A stretch of 64,000 bases of DNA from Bacteriovoracia bacterium (GTDB lineage Bacteria > Bdellovibrionota > Bacteriovoracia > Bacteriovoracales > Bacteriovoracaceae): NCBI GenBank assembly GCA_030431635.1, contig JAUIIL010000012.1, positions 1 through 64,000 of the forward strand. Reading direction: 5' to 3'. Shown piece after piece: positions 8,765 to 17,036 of the stretch. The first letter of the stretch is position 1; each line of letters begins with the position of its first letter. Below the pieces are notes generated by a model, which ran no database searches, had not been told where the DNA came from, and saw only the letters and a list, made by a program, of their open reading frames with translations. The translations under genes were made by a program, and so were the position numbers.

Positions 8765-9121
8765 TTAAAAAAACCACGTCACCCAATAGGGTGAGAAAAT
8801 TCCCAGAATTGCTAGTACAAGGCCGATCCAGTATGCTCTAACCATATTTTTGTATTTTTTAGGATCGGCACAAATTGAACCTGGCTCACATACATCTTTT
8901 TTTCGAAACAGATAAAAACCAGCGGCGCCAAACAGAGCAACCACGATGATAATCATAGGAACTCTAATTATTTCAAACTTGGCCAACACCGCTGCCCCAG
9001 AAACCCCAAGAATTGTGAGGACTAAAGGCCCGATACAACAAATGGCGGTAGTTATTGAGGCAAGCACACCGCCGCCAATTAACCATCCGGACTTATTTTC
9101 AGGGTTCTTAATTTGGGACAT
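8765..9121 (-). CDS. merT: Mercuric ion transporter MerT
   Basis: 118 residues and three membrane segments. The vicinal Cys28/Cys29 in TTAICCIGPLVL are the Hg-binding pair of the first helix. The second Cys pair is in the cytoplasmic loop (DVCEPGSICADP). It imports Hg2+ to MerA. GGGAGG lies upstream of the ATG. It is the first gene of the operon, directly downstream of the MerR-type promoter. Confidence 0.93.
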   Translation of the reverse strand: MSQIKNPENKSGWLIGGGVLASITTAICCIGPLVLTILGVSGAAVLAKFEIIRVPMIIIVVALFGAAGFYLFRKKDVCEPGSICADPKKYKNMVRAYWIGLVLAILGIFSPYWVTWFF

Positions 9122-9155
9122 ACAAGAATCCTCCCTTTCACTTATTACATGAATT

Positions 9156-9187
9156 AGTATAAACTATGTACTATAGTACAAGCTCAA
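9156..9187 (-). promoter_or_regulatory. MerR-type promoter and mer operator for merTBPA
   Basis: On the minus strand a -35 TTGAGC (9187-9182) and -10 TATACT (9161-9156) are separated by about 20 bp, the over-long spacer of MerR-activated promoters. The perfect dyad TGTACTATAGTACA (9167-9180) fills the spacer. Its GTAC-N4-GTAC core is the same as in the Tn501/Tn21 mer operators. MerR bound here would repress without Hg and untwist the spacer with Hg. Confidence 0.85.
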
Positions 9188-9230
9188 GCATTTTTATCTT
9201 ACTGAAATCACTGAGCTTATAGAGGTTGAT

Positions 9231-9641
9231 ATGAAGCCAAAAGAGATTATTCAAGCTGCTGGGATAGACCGAGAAACCCTCCGGTTTTATGAAACAAAGG
9301 GGCTTTTGCCCAAAGCCAAACGGACTTCCTCTGGGTATCGGGATTTTCCTGATTCAATTCTTGATCGCCTAAGTTTTATCAAAACCTCTAAAGATGCTGG
9401 ATTCACTTTGCGAGAAATCAAGGAACTCATAGAGTTAAAAAGCAAAAAAGTCACTTGTAGAAATGGACGTGACATTGCTTTAAGAAAACGCCAAGAAGTT
9501 CTTGATAAAATGAAGGCGCTTCGTGAAATGAAGAAAATCTTGGATTGCTTTGTCGACGCCTGCAATGAAAAGGGAGAAAAAGGCTTAAGTCGTCCCTGTC
9601 ATTTTTCTTTTGACACCATTTCTTGCAAATTCGGAAAATAA
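9231..9641 (+). CDS. merR: MerR mercury-responsive regulator
   Basis: 136 residues. The winged HTH with GIDRETLRFYETKGLLP is diagnostic of the MerR family. Three Cys residues in the arrangement expected for Hg(II) binding follow: Cys in SKKVTCRNG, Cys in VDACNEKG and Cys in LSRPCHF. It is transcribed divergently from merT across the operator at 9167-9180. AGAGG precedes the ATG. Confidence 0.92.
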   Translation: MKPKEIIQAAGIDRETLRFYETKGLLPKAKRTSSGYRDFPDSILDRLSFIKTSKDAGFTLREIKELIELKSKKVTCRNGRDIALRKRQEVLDKMKALREMKKILDCFVDACNEKGEKGLSRPCHFSFDTISCKFGK

Positions 9642-9861
9642 CTCATTGTTGACTCTGAGTAGTGTTTAAATTTCACTTTTTTCAACCACGAAGAATTTGC
9701 AATTACCGAAATAGAACTAAAGTTCGTCTGCACTCGGTGCTACGTAACACAAAATCTCTCATCATTCCCATTGCGGAGCTTGGTTTTGAACGGATGGCCT
9801 ATCAAAATGACCAAATTCTCCAGGAATTACAAAATCCGAAGATGCTGCAAATAAGGCCAAA
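9642..9861. other. Intergenic stretch without a supported gene
   Basis: 220 bp between convergent merR and the RND gene. A 67-codon plus-strand frame here has no family resemblance and no ribosome-binding site. No strong hairpin was seen. Confidence 0.5.
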
Positions 9862-12800
9862 TTAATGTTCATGCAGAGCTTCAACTTTTTTTGCTGCCAA
9901 ATGATGTTTTTTGTCTTTCTCAACAGGAAGCTCCATAAACCGTTCAAAAACTAAATACAAAATCGGCAACACAACCAATGTGAGAAGGGTTGACGAAAAT
10001 AGTCCACCAATAACCACTGATGCCAAAGGTCGTTGGACTTCTGCTCCGACTCCTGTAGATAACATCATTGGAACAAAACCAAACATTGCAACAAGAGCGG
10101 TCATTAGCACAGGCCGAATCCTTAACACTGTCCCTCGTTTTATTAGTTCCAACCCCCTTAATCCTGTAGCTCGTAGATCATTAAAGCAATTGACTAACAC
10201 AACTCCATTCAGAACTGAAATTCCTGATAGAGCAATAAAGCCAACTCCAGCTGAAATACTAAAGGGGAGTCCATTGAGCATAAGCCCAATAACGCCTCCA
10301 ACTAACGCAAATGGGACCCCCATAAAAACAAGAAGTGTTTGCGCGACACTTCCGAAGGCCATAAAGACCATTGCTAAAACCAATAGCAATGCTATTGGTG
10401 CGAATATCGCCAGGCGATTCCTTGCCTCAATAAGGTTTTTAAAATTTCCACCCCACTCCAAATAGCTACCGGGAGGAAGTTTAATCTCGCTTTCAACCTT
10501 CGCCTGAGCTGCCCGCACAAATGTTTCTGTATCAACGCCCCTTGGATTTATAAGTACAGCTACACGACGTTTCATTTGTTCACGATTGATAACTCCATAG
10601 CCCTCATCAAACTCAACCGTAGCAGCTTGACTTAGTGGCACCAAGGTTCTTTCACCAAGTTCAACTGGAAGAGAGCGTATGACACTTAAATCTGATCGAT
10701 GTTTTTCAGCGAGCCGGACAATAACCGGGAACTTCCGAACTCCTTCGTAAATGTAGCCAACCTCTTCACCACCCATAGCAATTTTTACAGTTTCAAGTAT
10801 CTCTCCCTTTGGCACTCCTAACGAGGCTAGGATTCCCTGATCCGGGGTTACTGTTAAGATGGGAGAAGTACCTTGAAGCTCGGTCTCGGCATCTCCAGCG
10901 CCAGGAACTGTGCGAACAATTTCAGCAATTCTTTCTGACACTTCAACTAAGGTCTCAAAATCGTCTCCAAAAACTTTAACCGAAACATCGGCTCGCGTTC
11001 CCTCTAGAAGTTCATTAAAACGCATTTGAATTGGTTGACTGACAAGAACACGCTGTCCCGGAATTTCTGCCTCTAGCTGACTTACTATTTTTTGTGTCAA
11101 TTCAGCCCATGTTGTAGGTTGGTCCTTACCTGTTGGCCACTCTTCTCTATTTTTAAACGTAATGAAAGTGTCGGCAAGATTCACTCCCATAGGATCAGTT
11201 GCGACTTCTGCCGTTCCTATGCGACTAAACACGGCCTTTACTTGAGGAAACTCCTTAATGACAGATTCTGAGCTTTGTTGAAGCCTAATTGCTTGATCGA
11301 GGGATACATTTACGGGACGTACAAATTGTAGAGTTCTCGATGCCTCATCCATCTGTGGAAGAAACTCCCCCCCAAGTCTATTAAACAGCAACACTCCAGC
11401 TAGAATAGACAATACGCCAACTAATATAGTAATTGTCTTAAACCTTGCAGCGGAGGCAAGAAGAGGCTTGTAAAAACGCTCAGCCTGTCGCATAAGCCAG
11501 GGATCTTTTTCAACCACCTTTCCACTCATAAAGCTACTTGCTAATGCTGGTACAGTTGAAAATGAAAGAACTAAAGCACAAAAAACAGCAAGTGCGAATG
11601 TAGCAGCCATCGGTTGAAACATTTTCCCTTCGATGCCGGTTAAAGCCAAAACGGGAAGGAAAACAACAACAACGATTAGCTCGCCGAAACCAGCCGCTGT
11701 TCTAATTTCGACCGTAGCTTCGTAGACTACCCTCTGAATTTCAGCTCTCGTCAGGCGTCTTCCCAGGCTGCCCCCTGCCTCTTTTAGCTTTCTCACGCAA
11801 TGATCGAGTACAATAACGGCTCCATCAACAATGATCCCAAAATCAAGAGCGCCGAGACTTAAAAGATTTCCTGAAATACCAAAACGCTTCATTAAAATAA
11901 AAGTTAAGAGCAAAGATAGTGGAATAACCATAGCTGTTATTATGGCAGCGCGAACATTTCCAAGAAGAAACAACAATATAAGTATGACTAGAGCTGCCCC
12001 CGTTAAAAGGTTGTGCTCAATCGTACCGAGTGTTTTGTTTACGAGATCGGACCGATCATACAAAACTTCTAGTTGAACTCCTTTGGGAAGTGTTTTTTCA
12101 ATCTCCTTAACTCTTTCTGCTACTCGCTGGCTTACATCGCGGCTGTTTTCGCCAAGCAACATCATCGCGGTTCCAATTACAGCCTCTTTCCCGCGCACGA
12201 GGGCCGCCCCAGTGCGAAGCTCAGAAGAGAGTTTGACTTCAGCAACCTCCTTGATGAGTAATGTAGTAACTGAGTTTAGGGGCTTGAGCGGAGTGTTTTC
12301 TATGTCCTCTAGGTCAGAAAGTAATCCCTGTCCTTTAACTACAAATTGTTCTCCTGACTGTTGAACATATCCGCCACCCACATTAAGGTTAGTCTCCTCT
12401 AGAGCCTCGACAATACTTGAAAAACTGACTCCATATCGTCTTAACTTTTCTGGGTCTGGAATAACATGAAATTGCTTTTCAAAGCCGCCTATGGTGTTGA
12501 CCTCTGCCACACCTGGCACAGTCAATAATCTGGGTTTTACGACCCACTCTTGAAAGGACCTAAGATCCATTAGATTTTCAAATTCTTTGCTGTCCTTTGA
12601 TACGTTCTCATCATACTTAAGTGCATAAAAGAATATTTCCCCAAGTCCAGTTGAAATGGGACCTAGTTTTGGCTCAGCATCATTAGGTAGTTCAGAAGCT
12701 ATAGTTTGAAGTCTTTCTGATACAAGCTGTCTTGCTCGATATACATCGTACCCATCTTCAAAGACTACGGTCACAACCGACAGACCGAAACGACTAATCG

Positions 12801-13047
12801 ACCGTACCTGCTTAACCCCCGAAATACCTCCCATTGAATTTTCAATAGGAAAAGTTATCGAGCGTTCAGCTTCTTCAGCAGAAAGACCACCGGCTTGCGC
12901 AAATACCTGCACCTGAGTGTTGGTAATGTCTGGTACAGCATCAATTGGGAGGTGTGTAAAGCTAAACCATCCCAACAGAGCTAGAAGGGCCGTAGCAAAA
13001 AGCACCACACCACGGTGATAGACAGAAAAATAAATAATCTTGTTCAT
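9862..13047 (-). CDS. Heavy-metal efflux RND pump, CzcA/CusA family
   Basis: 1061 residues, the usual length. The N-terminus (residues ~10-70) ends with the HME-RND signature LPIDAVPDITNTQVQV. The proton-relay helix TM4 reads DFGIIVDGAVIVLDH, the DFG-DGA pattern of CzcA-type (Zn/Co/Cd) pumps; the last acidic residue is Asp where Glu-Asn is usual. Two large periplasmic domains and 12 membrane helices are laid out as expected. It is the final gene of an arsR-tolC-adaptor-pump operon, in which the adaptor is unusually short. Confidence 0.9.
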   Translation of the reverse strand: MNKIIYFSVYHRGVVLFATALLALLGWFSFTHLPIDAVPDITNTQVQVFAQAGGLSAEEAERSITFPIENSMGGISGVKQVRSISRFGLSVVTVVFEDGYDVYRARQLVSERLQTIASELPNDAEPKLGPISTGLGEIFFYALKYDENVSKDSKEFENLMDLRSFQEWVVKPRLLTVPGVAEVNTIGGFEKQFHVIPDPEKLRRYGVSFSSIVEALEETNLNVGGGYVQQSGEQFVVKGQGLLSDLEDIENTPLKPLNSVTTLLIKEVAEVKLSSELRTGAALVRGKEAVIGTAMMLLGENSRDVSQRVAERVKEIEKTLPKGVQLEVLYDRSDLVNKTLGTIEHNLLTGAALVILILLFLLGNVRAAIITAMVIPLSLLLTFILMKRFGISGNLLSLGALDFGIIVDGAVIVLDHCVRKLKEAGGSLGRRLTRAEIQRVVYEATVEIRTAAGFGELIVVVVFLPVLALTGIEGKMFQPMAATFALAVFCALVLSFSTVPALASSFMSGKVVEKDPWLMRQAERFYKPLLASAARFKTITILVGVLSILAGVLLFNRLGGEFLPQMDEASRTLQFVRPVNVSLDQAIRLQQSSESVIKEFPQVKAVFSRIGTAEVATDPMGVNLADTFITFKNREEWPTGKDQPTTWAELTQKIVSQLEAEIPGQRVLVSQPIQMRFNELLEGTRADVSVKVFGDDFETLVEVSERIAEIVRTVPGAGDAETELQGTSPILTVTPDQGILASLGVPKGEILETVKIAMGGEEVGYIYEGVRKFPVIVRLAEKHRSDLSVIRSLPVELGERTLVPLSQAATVEFDEGYGVINREQMKRRVAVLINPRGVDTETFVRAAQAKVESEIKLPPGSYLEWGGNFKNLIEARNRLAIFAPIALLLVLAMVFMAFGSVAQTLLVFMGVPFALVGGVIGLMLNGLPFSISAGVGFIALSGISVLNGVVLVNCFNDLRATGLRGLELIKRGTVLRIRPVLMTALVAMFGFVPMMLSTGVGAEVQRPLASVVIGGLFSSTLLTLVVLPILYLVFERFMELPVEKDKKHHLAAKKVEALHEH

Positions 13048-13058
13048 ATAAATGTCAC

Positions 13059-13493
13059 CTAGTTCCCGTCTGCACAGGCGTCGGCTTCAGGCCCAAAAAC
13101 ATCAAGCTCCACAACTCTTAGCAAGTTGCCGTTTCTAACGACAACCTGATCACCAGATCGAAACTCTGTGGAACTAAATATTGCATAGTCTCCCTTAAAA
13201 GTTGGCTCAACTTCTATGGATCGATACCAACCATCTCTTAGACGGTACACAGACAAAAAATCCAAAAAACTCACTAACGATTTCCTTGGCACAGTTACCG
13301 TTTGTCCCTCTACGGTTTCAGTCTCTATATTTAAGTTCTCGTTTGCCTTCTCAGATAGTTTGAACCCATCCTTTTCACTTGCAAAAGTAACTGCCTTTCC
13401 GGGACCAATTCGATCTTTTGACATTTTCTCTTCTTGTCCGTGGGCCGAACAAGCCAGGAAAAAGGCAAAAATTATCAGAGTATGTATTTTCAT
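13059..13493 (-). CDS. Truncated membrane-fusion (CzcB-like) adaptor, C-terminal domain only
   Basis: 144 residues with a signal peptide ending in CSAHGQ. The folded part (about residues 55-130: TVTVPRKSLVSF, WYRSIEVEP, FRSGDQVVVRNGNLLRVVEL) matches the membrane-proximal beta domain at the C-terminus of RND adaptor proteins. The hairpin, lipoyl and beta-barrel domains, about 250 residues, are missing. The reading frame is clean at both ends and overlaps the TolC gene by 4 bp, so it looks like an established short protein rather than a fresh deletion. It may complete the pump with another adaptor. Confidence 0.6.
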   Translation of the reverse strand: MKIHTLIIFAFFLACSAHGQEEKMSKDRIGPGKAVTFASEKDGFKLSEKANENLNIETETVEGQTVTVPRKSLVSFLDFLSVYRLRDGWYRSIEVEPTFKGDYAIFSSTEFRSGDQVVVRNGNLLRVVELDVFGPEADACADGN

Positions 13494-14695
13494 AAAAACT
13501 CCTTGGGGACTTCACCAGAAAACGAGCGAAGCATCCAGTATAGTTGATAAGCGATTAACTCTTTTTCTTGTACAGCCTCTAGCGTTTCGAGTGTAGAACG
13601 ATAGCTCTCAACAATTGCCGCTGGCTGTATCATTCCTCTAGAAAAGAGCCGCAATGAATTCGCAATAGAGTTCTTCAAGCTTTTTTGAGAAGGACTATTC
13701 TTAAGAAACTTCACGACATCATTATATTGTTCTAGATACACTTTAACTCTAGAAGCCTCTTTAAATCGAGTTTGAGATACTATTGCCTCTGATCTCGACA
13801 GTTCGGCTCGACTTCGTTGCCTAGCACCACCGTTGGTGTTTAAAAGTGGAATTGTAAACTCGACTTTAGCTCCCCAGGAAGTTTCATTGCCGTCTTGTTT
13901 TTCCATGGTGGGGCCGACAGACAGTTCAGGCCAAGCTAGACTCTTTTCAAGTTCGACTTCCCCCCTTACTCGTTCTACGGAGGCCACGGCCAATCTAGTT
14001 TTGAAAGTTTCATTCACTTTGTTTGAATCCAATGGAGGCCACTCTCTTCTTTCACTGGAACTAAGTGTTTCTGAGCCCTTTAATACTCTGCCGATAGACG
14101 CTTCAAGATTAGTTTTAACTAATTTTAATTCCTGATTTAGAGTTAAAATTTGAGTATCGAGAACTGTTTTTTGCATTGAAAAAATTGAAACTGCTGTCTT
14201 CTCTTCCGGTGTGCGGACAGCTTTTGCTCTTAATCGACCAGTTAAATTCTGAAGCGAGCCTTTCATTTTACTAAGAAGTGATGACCTGGTCATAATTTGA
14301 CGATATCGCACAAGTGACAATGCTAAATCTGTTGCAATTTTTGCTACTGTTGATTCATCTTCAATAAAAGAAATCTTGTTCTCCGCATCGGCAATTTTTA
14401 TCCGCGAAGACCGTTTACCGCCAATTTCAATCGGCTGTACAATCGAGATGTTCTGGCTTTTTTCTGAGGTAAAAGTGAACTCCGACTCTACTTCAGGGTT
14501 TGGTATTTGTGCAGCCTCATCCCGTCGCCCTTGTCTTTCTTCATTTCTCATACTGAGAGACGAAAGTCTTTTATCTGCTTTAAGGGCGCAACGGTAAAAT
14601 TCCTTTGCCGAAGCAATATTAGCTTCGCAAGTTTGCGCTAGTAATTTCGGGGAAATGATAAAAAGAGATATGACTATTATTACAATTTTAGCCAT
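13490..14695 (-). CDS. TolC-family outer-membrane efflux protein
   Basis: 401 residues with a Sec signal peptide (cleavage near LLAQT). The body is long amphipathic helix with the repeated halves typical of the outer-membrane factor family. The segment LAWPELSVGPTMEKQDGNE ending in EFTIPLLN is the conserved strand near the second repeat. It would form the outer-membrane channel for the CzcA-type pump. It lies 4 bp downstream of the arsR-family gene and overlaps the short adaptor gene. Confidence 0.8.
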   Translation of the reverse strand: MAKIVIIVISLFIISPKLLAQTCEANIASAKEFYRCALKADKRLSSLSMRNEERQGRRDEAAQIPNPEVESEFTFTSEKSQNISIVQPIEIGGKRSSRIKIADAENKISFIEDESTVAKIATDLALSLVRYRQIMTRSSLLSKMKGSLQNLTGRLRAKAVRTPEEKTAVSIFSMQKTVLDTQILTLNQELKLVKTNLEASIGRVLKGSETLSSSERREWPPLDSNKVNETFKTRLAVASVERVRGEVELEKSLAWPELSVGPTMEKQDGNETSWGAKVEFTIPLLNTNGGARQRSRAELSRSEAIVSQTRFKEASRVKVYLEQYNDVVKFLKNSPSQKSLKNSIANSLRLFSRGMIQPAAIVESYRSTLETLEAVQEKELIAYQLYWMLRSFSGEVPKEFL

Positions 14696-14699
14696 ATTT

Positions 14700-15113
14700 T
14701 TAAAATCCTTGCTGGAGCTGTTTTAACAGTCTTTCACCTTTGGAGTTGCCTCTTCTGCAACGGTCAGAAGTTCTTTTTTTAATTTCTGATTTAAACCCAG
14801 AAAGATCCTTTTTAAAGGAACCGTCCTTATCAGGGAGACTAGCAATCACTTTATAAAATGGCAGCATTACTTTAGATGGCACGAGCCGGTGGTAAACCCA
14901 TCGCCCTTCTTTTTCAGACATAAGAAGGCCAGACTGACGAAGCGCTTTTAGATGCCTTGACACGTTGGGCTCTGGTTCTTGCAAAGCGTCGGTCATTTCA
15001 CACAAACAGACTTCCTCGCGAGGCATGGAAACAAGAACTCTTAGAATTCTGAGCCTAGTTTGGTCAGAAAGGGCTTTAAATATTTCTGTTGGTTCTACAT
15101 TTAATTGATACAT
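14700..15113 (-). CDS. ArsR/SmtB-family metal-sensing repressor
   Basis: 137 residues. The winged-helix repressor begins FKALSDQTRLRILRVL. The metal site EEVCLCEMTDAL (two Cys) sits on helix alpha-3 as in ArsR/CadC, and EPNVSRHLKALRQSGLL is the recognition helix. The C-terminal ~40 residues are basic and unusual in length. It is the first gene of the efflux operon and probably represses it. Its ATG coincides with the predicted transcription start, suggesting leaderless translation. Confidence 0.85.
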   Translation of the reverse strand: MYQLNVEPTEIFKALSDQTRLRILRVLVSMPREEVCLCEMTDALQEPEPNVSRHLKALRQSGLLMSEKEGRWVYHRLVPSKVMLPFYKVIASLPDKDGSFKKDLSGFKSEIKKRTSDRCRRGNSKGERLLKQLQQGF

Positions 15114-15148
15114 ACTTGCATTATGGTGTAAGTGTGTTGCCTTGTCAA
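15111..15148 (-). promoter_or_regulatory. Strong sigma70 promoter and operator dyad for the arsR-efflux operon
   Basis: On the minus strand TTGACA (15148-15143), a 17-bp spacer and CATAAT (15125-15120) make a near-consensus promoter. Start of transcription would fall about 7 nt past the -10 box, at or next to the A of the arsR ATG (15113). A dyad CACACTTA-N10-CAAGTATG (6 of 8 positions symmetric) spans spacer and -10, where an ArsR-family repressor would block RNA polymerase. Confidence 0.7.
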
Positions 15149-15184
15149 GAAATTAGAGAAAAGGTTTTAATACAAGGAGTAGAC

Positions 15185-15436
15185 ATGAAAAATGTAGTAA
15201 TCGCTTTAGGCTTGATCGCAGGGTTTATGACAACAAATGCACTTGCCGAAGATGCGACCGATGATTTAGTAAAGAAATTTGTGAAGTCATGCCAAGAATA
15301 CTGCAAGAAAGCTAAAACTCCTGAGAAAATCCATAAATGCATTGAGAAAAAGGGGCGTCTAAATAAATCCTTTAGAAAGACAAAGTGCTGGGAAGTAAAC
15401 GAAATTTATGAGAAAAAGGACAAAGAGTCAAAGTAG
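15185..15436 (+). CDS. Small Cys-containing secreted protein
   Basis: 83 residues from the ATG at 15185, preceded by AAGGAG. The signal peptide ends TTNALAED. The mature ~60 residues are highly charged and have four Cys (SCQEYC, HKC, TKC) in a spacing that could bind metal or form two disulfides. No family recognised. It is divergent from the efflux operon and followed within 5 bp by a CDF transporter, so a metal-related periplasmic role is likely. Confidence 0.6.
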   Translation: MKNVVIALGLIAGFMTTNALAEDATDDLVKKFVKSCQEYCKKAKTPEKIHKCIEKKGRLNKSFRKTKCWEVNEIYEKKDKESK

Positions 15437-15440
15437 CATC

Positions 15441-16268
15441 ATGCAGTCTCAAAACCAGGAGTCCAACCTGTTTAAGTCAGTAGTGTTGATAAAAAAGATG
15501 GATTGTCCCTCAGAAATAAAGCAAATTGAGGCATTATTTGGGAGCAATGATGGCATAAGACAAATCAACTTCGACCTTGGTAAAAGAGAAGTCACATTTT
15601 ACCATACGACACCTATTCAAGAGATTCTAGGCTCTCTTGAAAGAGTGAGCTTAAATGGCGAAGCCCTGGAAACAAATACCATATCTGAAAATGACATTGA
15701 AAGAAGCGAGGCCTCTGTTGAGACTGGCACTCTAAAAATATTGCTATTTATTAATTTTGGAATGTTTCTTTTCGAAATAGTCTTTGGGTTTTTATCAGAG
15801 TCCACTGGCCTCATTGCTGACTCTATTGATATGCTAGCCGACTCTCTTGTATACGGCGTTAGCCTCTATGCTGTGGGAAAAGCAGGCTCCATTAAAAACA
15901 AGGCAGCAGTGGCCAGTGGGTACTTCCAAATGGCTTTAGCTCTTGGAGTATTATTTGAAGTGGCAAGACGATACATTTATGGGAGCGAACCCTTATCTAC
16001 TTATATGATTGGCATATCTATTCTTGCCCTTGCTGCCAACCTTGCCTGCCTTGTACTCATTCACAAACATAAGGACGGTGGTGTCCACATGAAGGCCAGC
16101 TGGATTTTTTCAGCAAATGATGTGATTGCTAATATAGGTGTCATAATTGCCGGAGCCTTAGTGGCTTTCACCGGGTCAAGGTATCCCGACTTAGTTATCG
16201 GAATTCTCATATCAATTATTGTTCTTAATGGAGCTATTAGAATCTTGAAGATTTCAAAAGAGACTTAA
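15441..16268 (+). CDS. Cation diffusion facilitator-type transporter with N-terminal HMA-like domain
   Basis: About 275 residues from the ATG at 15441; an in-frame ATG at 15408 would overlap the previous gene. The first ~65 residues resemble a heavy-metal-associated domain but keep only one Cys (KKMDCPSE). Six membrane helices follow, with the CDF metal site on TM2 (IADSIDMLADSLVYG) and on TM5 (IFSANDVIANIG). These Asp/Asn residues replace the common HxxxD on TM5, suggesting altered metal choice. It probably exports Zn, Co or Cd. Confidence 0.75.
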   Translation: MQSQNQESNLFKSVVLIKKMDCPSEIKQIEALFGSNDGIRQINFDLGKREVTFYHTTPIQEILGSLERVSLNGEALETNTISENDIERSEASVETGTLKILLFINFGMFLFEIVFGFLSESTGLIADSIDMLADSLVYGVSLYAVGKAGSIKNKAAVASGYFQMALALGVLFEVARRYIYGSEPLSTYMIGISILALAANLACLVLIHKHKDGGVHMKASWIFSANDVIANIGVIIAGALVAFTGSRYPDLVIGILISIIVLNGAIRILKISKET

Positions 16269-16460
16269 TCCAAACGCCATAAATAGGAGTCCACAAGGAG
16301 TTCTTATTTTTCTAAAACCTTAAAAGTTGAATGTTTCCAGCTAAATTTTACTGCCAATCCTCTTCCAGCGTATAGAGAACCTGAGAGCATGAAGAAGGTT
16401 ACTTAGAGAAAGACCAGTGGCAAATTGGACTTTAAAGTGACACAAAATGAGGATGTCACT

Positions 16461-16736
16461 ATGACAATCAACTTTCCACACAAAAATCTCGCATCATGCC
16501 CATGGAACCATGCTCTAGGTTATGACAGTGAAATGGGAAGTATCCTGTATAATGCTGAGATGAAAAAAATGGGAATGAGTCAAAGCGATCTCGGCAGACA
16601 AGTTGGAGTTGAACGCAGTGACATCAACAAATATCTAAGAGGAAGCAATACTGCCGTGAGTTTTGAAAGAATATTAGAGATGGCTGAGGCTGTTGATTTA
16701 GAAGTTGACGTGACGATTAAAAGAAAAAAAGGATAA
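16461..16736 (+). CDS. XRE-family transcriptional regulator
   Basis: 91 residues from the ATG at 16461, with GAGGAT upstream. The HTH covers about residues 38-70: MSQSDLGRQVGVERSDINKY then LRGSNTAVSFERIL. The N-terminus has Cys-Pro-Trp (ASCPWNHALGYD). It begins a three-gene plus-strand group ending in the serine recombinase. Confidence 0.75.
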   Translation: MTINFPHKNLASCPWNHALGYDSEMGSILYNAEMKKMGMSQSDLGRQVGVERSDINKYLRGSNTAVSFERILEMAEAVDLEVDVTIKRKKG

Positions 16737-16754
16737 TTCATACCCTGCGAAAAC

Positions 16755-17036
16755 GTGGGTAGAGAATGTGGGAGATGTGCAAATTTTAAAAAATGGAATC
16801 AATTTCATAAAAAGAGAAATGGTCACTATGGTTATGATAGCCGTTGTAAAAAGTGTAGGAAAATGGAAAGAGCAAGAAGAAATAAAGAGTTGAAATTACA
16901 AAAAGGTTTTTTTGTAGATGAAGAAAATCTTGTTTTTGATTCTGAAATTGTAGGCGAAGTGAGTCAGGAGCAAATCACGATGGCTTCAATGATTATAGCA
17001 CAGGCTTACAAAAATAGAGGAAGTCGCAATGGCTAG
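16755..17036 (+). CDS. Four-cysteine zinc-finger protein
   Basis: 93 residues starting at GTG, the only usual start in the frame, 18 bp after the XRE gene. CGRC and CKKC are 25 residues apart with aromatic and basic residues between, a treble-clef-like finger often found in HNH or phage-associated proteins; no HNH catalytic residues are seen. It overlaps the recombinase start by 8 bp, so it may assist that enzyme, for example in DNA binding or directionality. That role is inference. Confidence 0.55.
   Translation: MGRECGRCANFKKWNQFHKKRNGHYGYDSRCKKCRKMERARRNKELKLQKGFFVDEENLVFDSEIVGEVSQEQITMASMIIAQAYKNRGSRNG

Noticed and set aside
9662-9865. 67-codon plus-strand frame after merR
   Set aside because: No family resemblance, no ribosome-binding site and odd composition.
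9911-10465. 184-codon frame antisense to the RND pump
   Set aside because: The opposite strand encodes a fully conserved CzcA C-terminus; this frame is a shadow.
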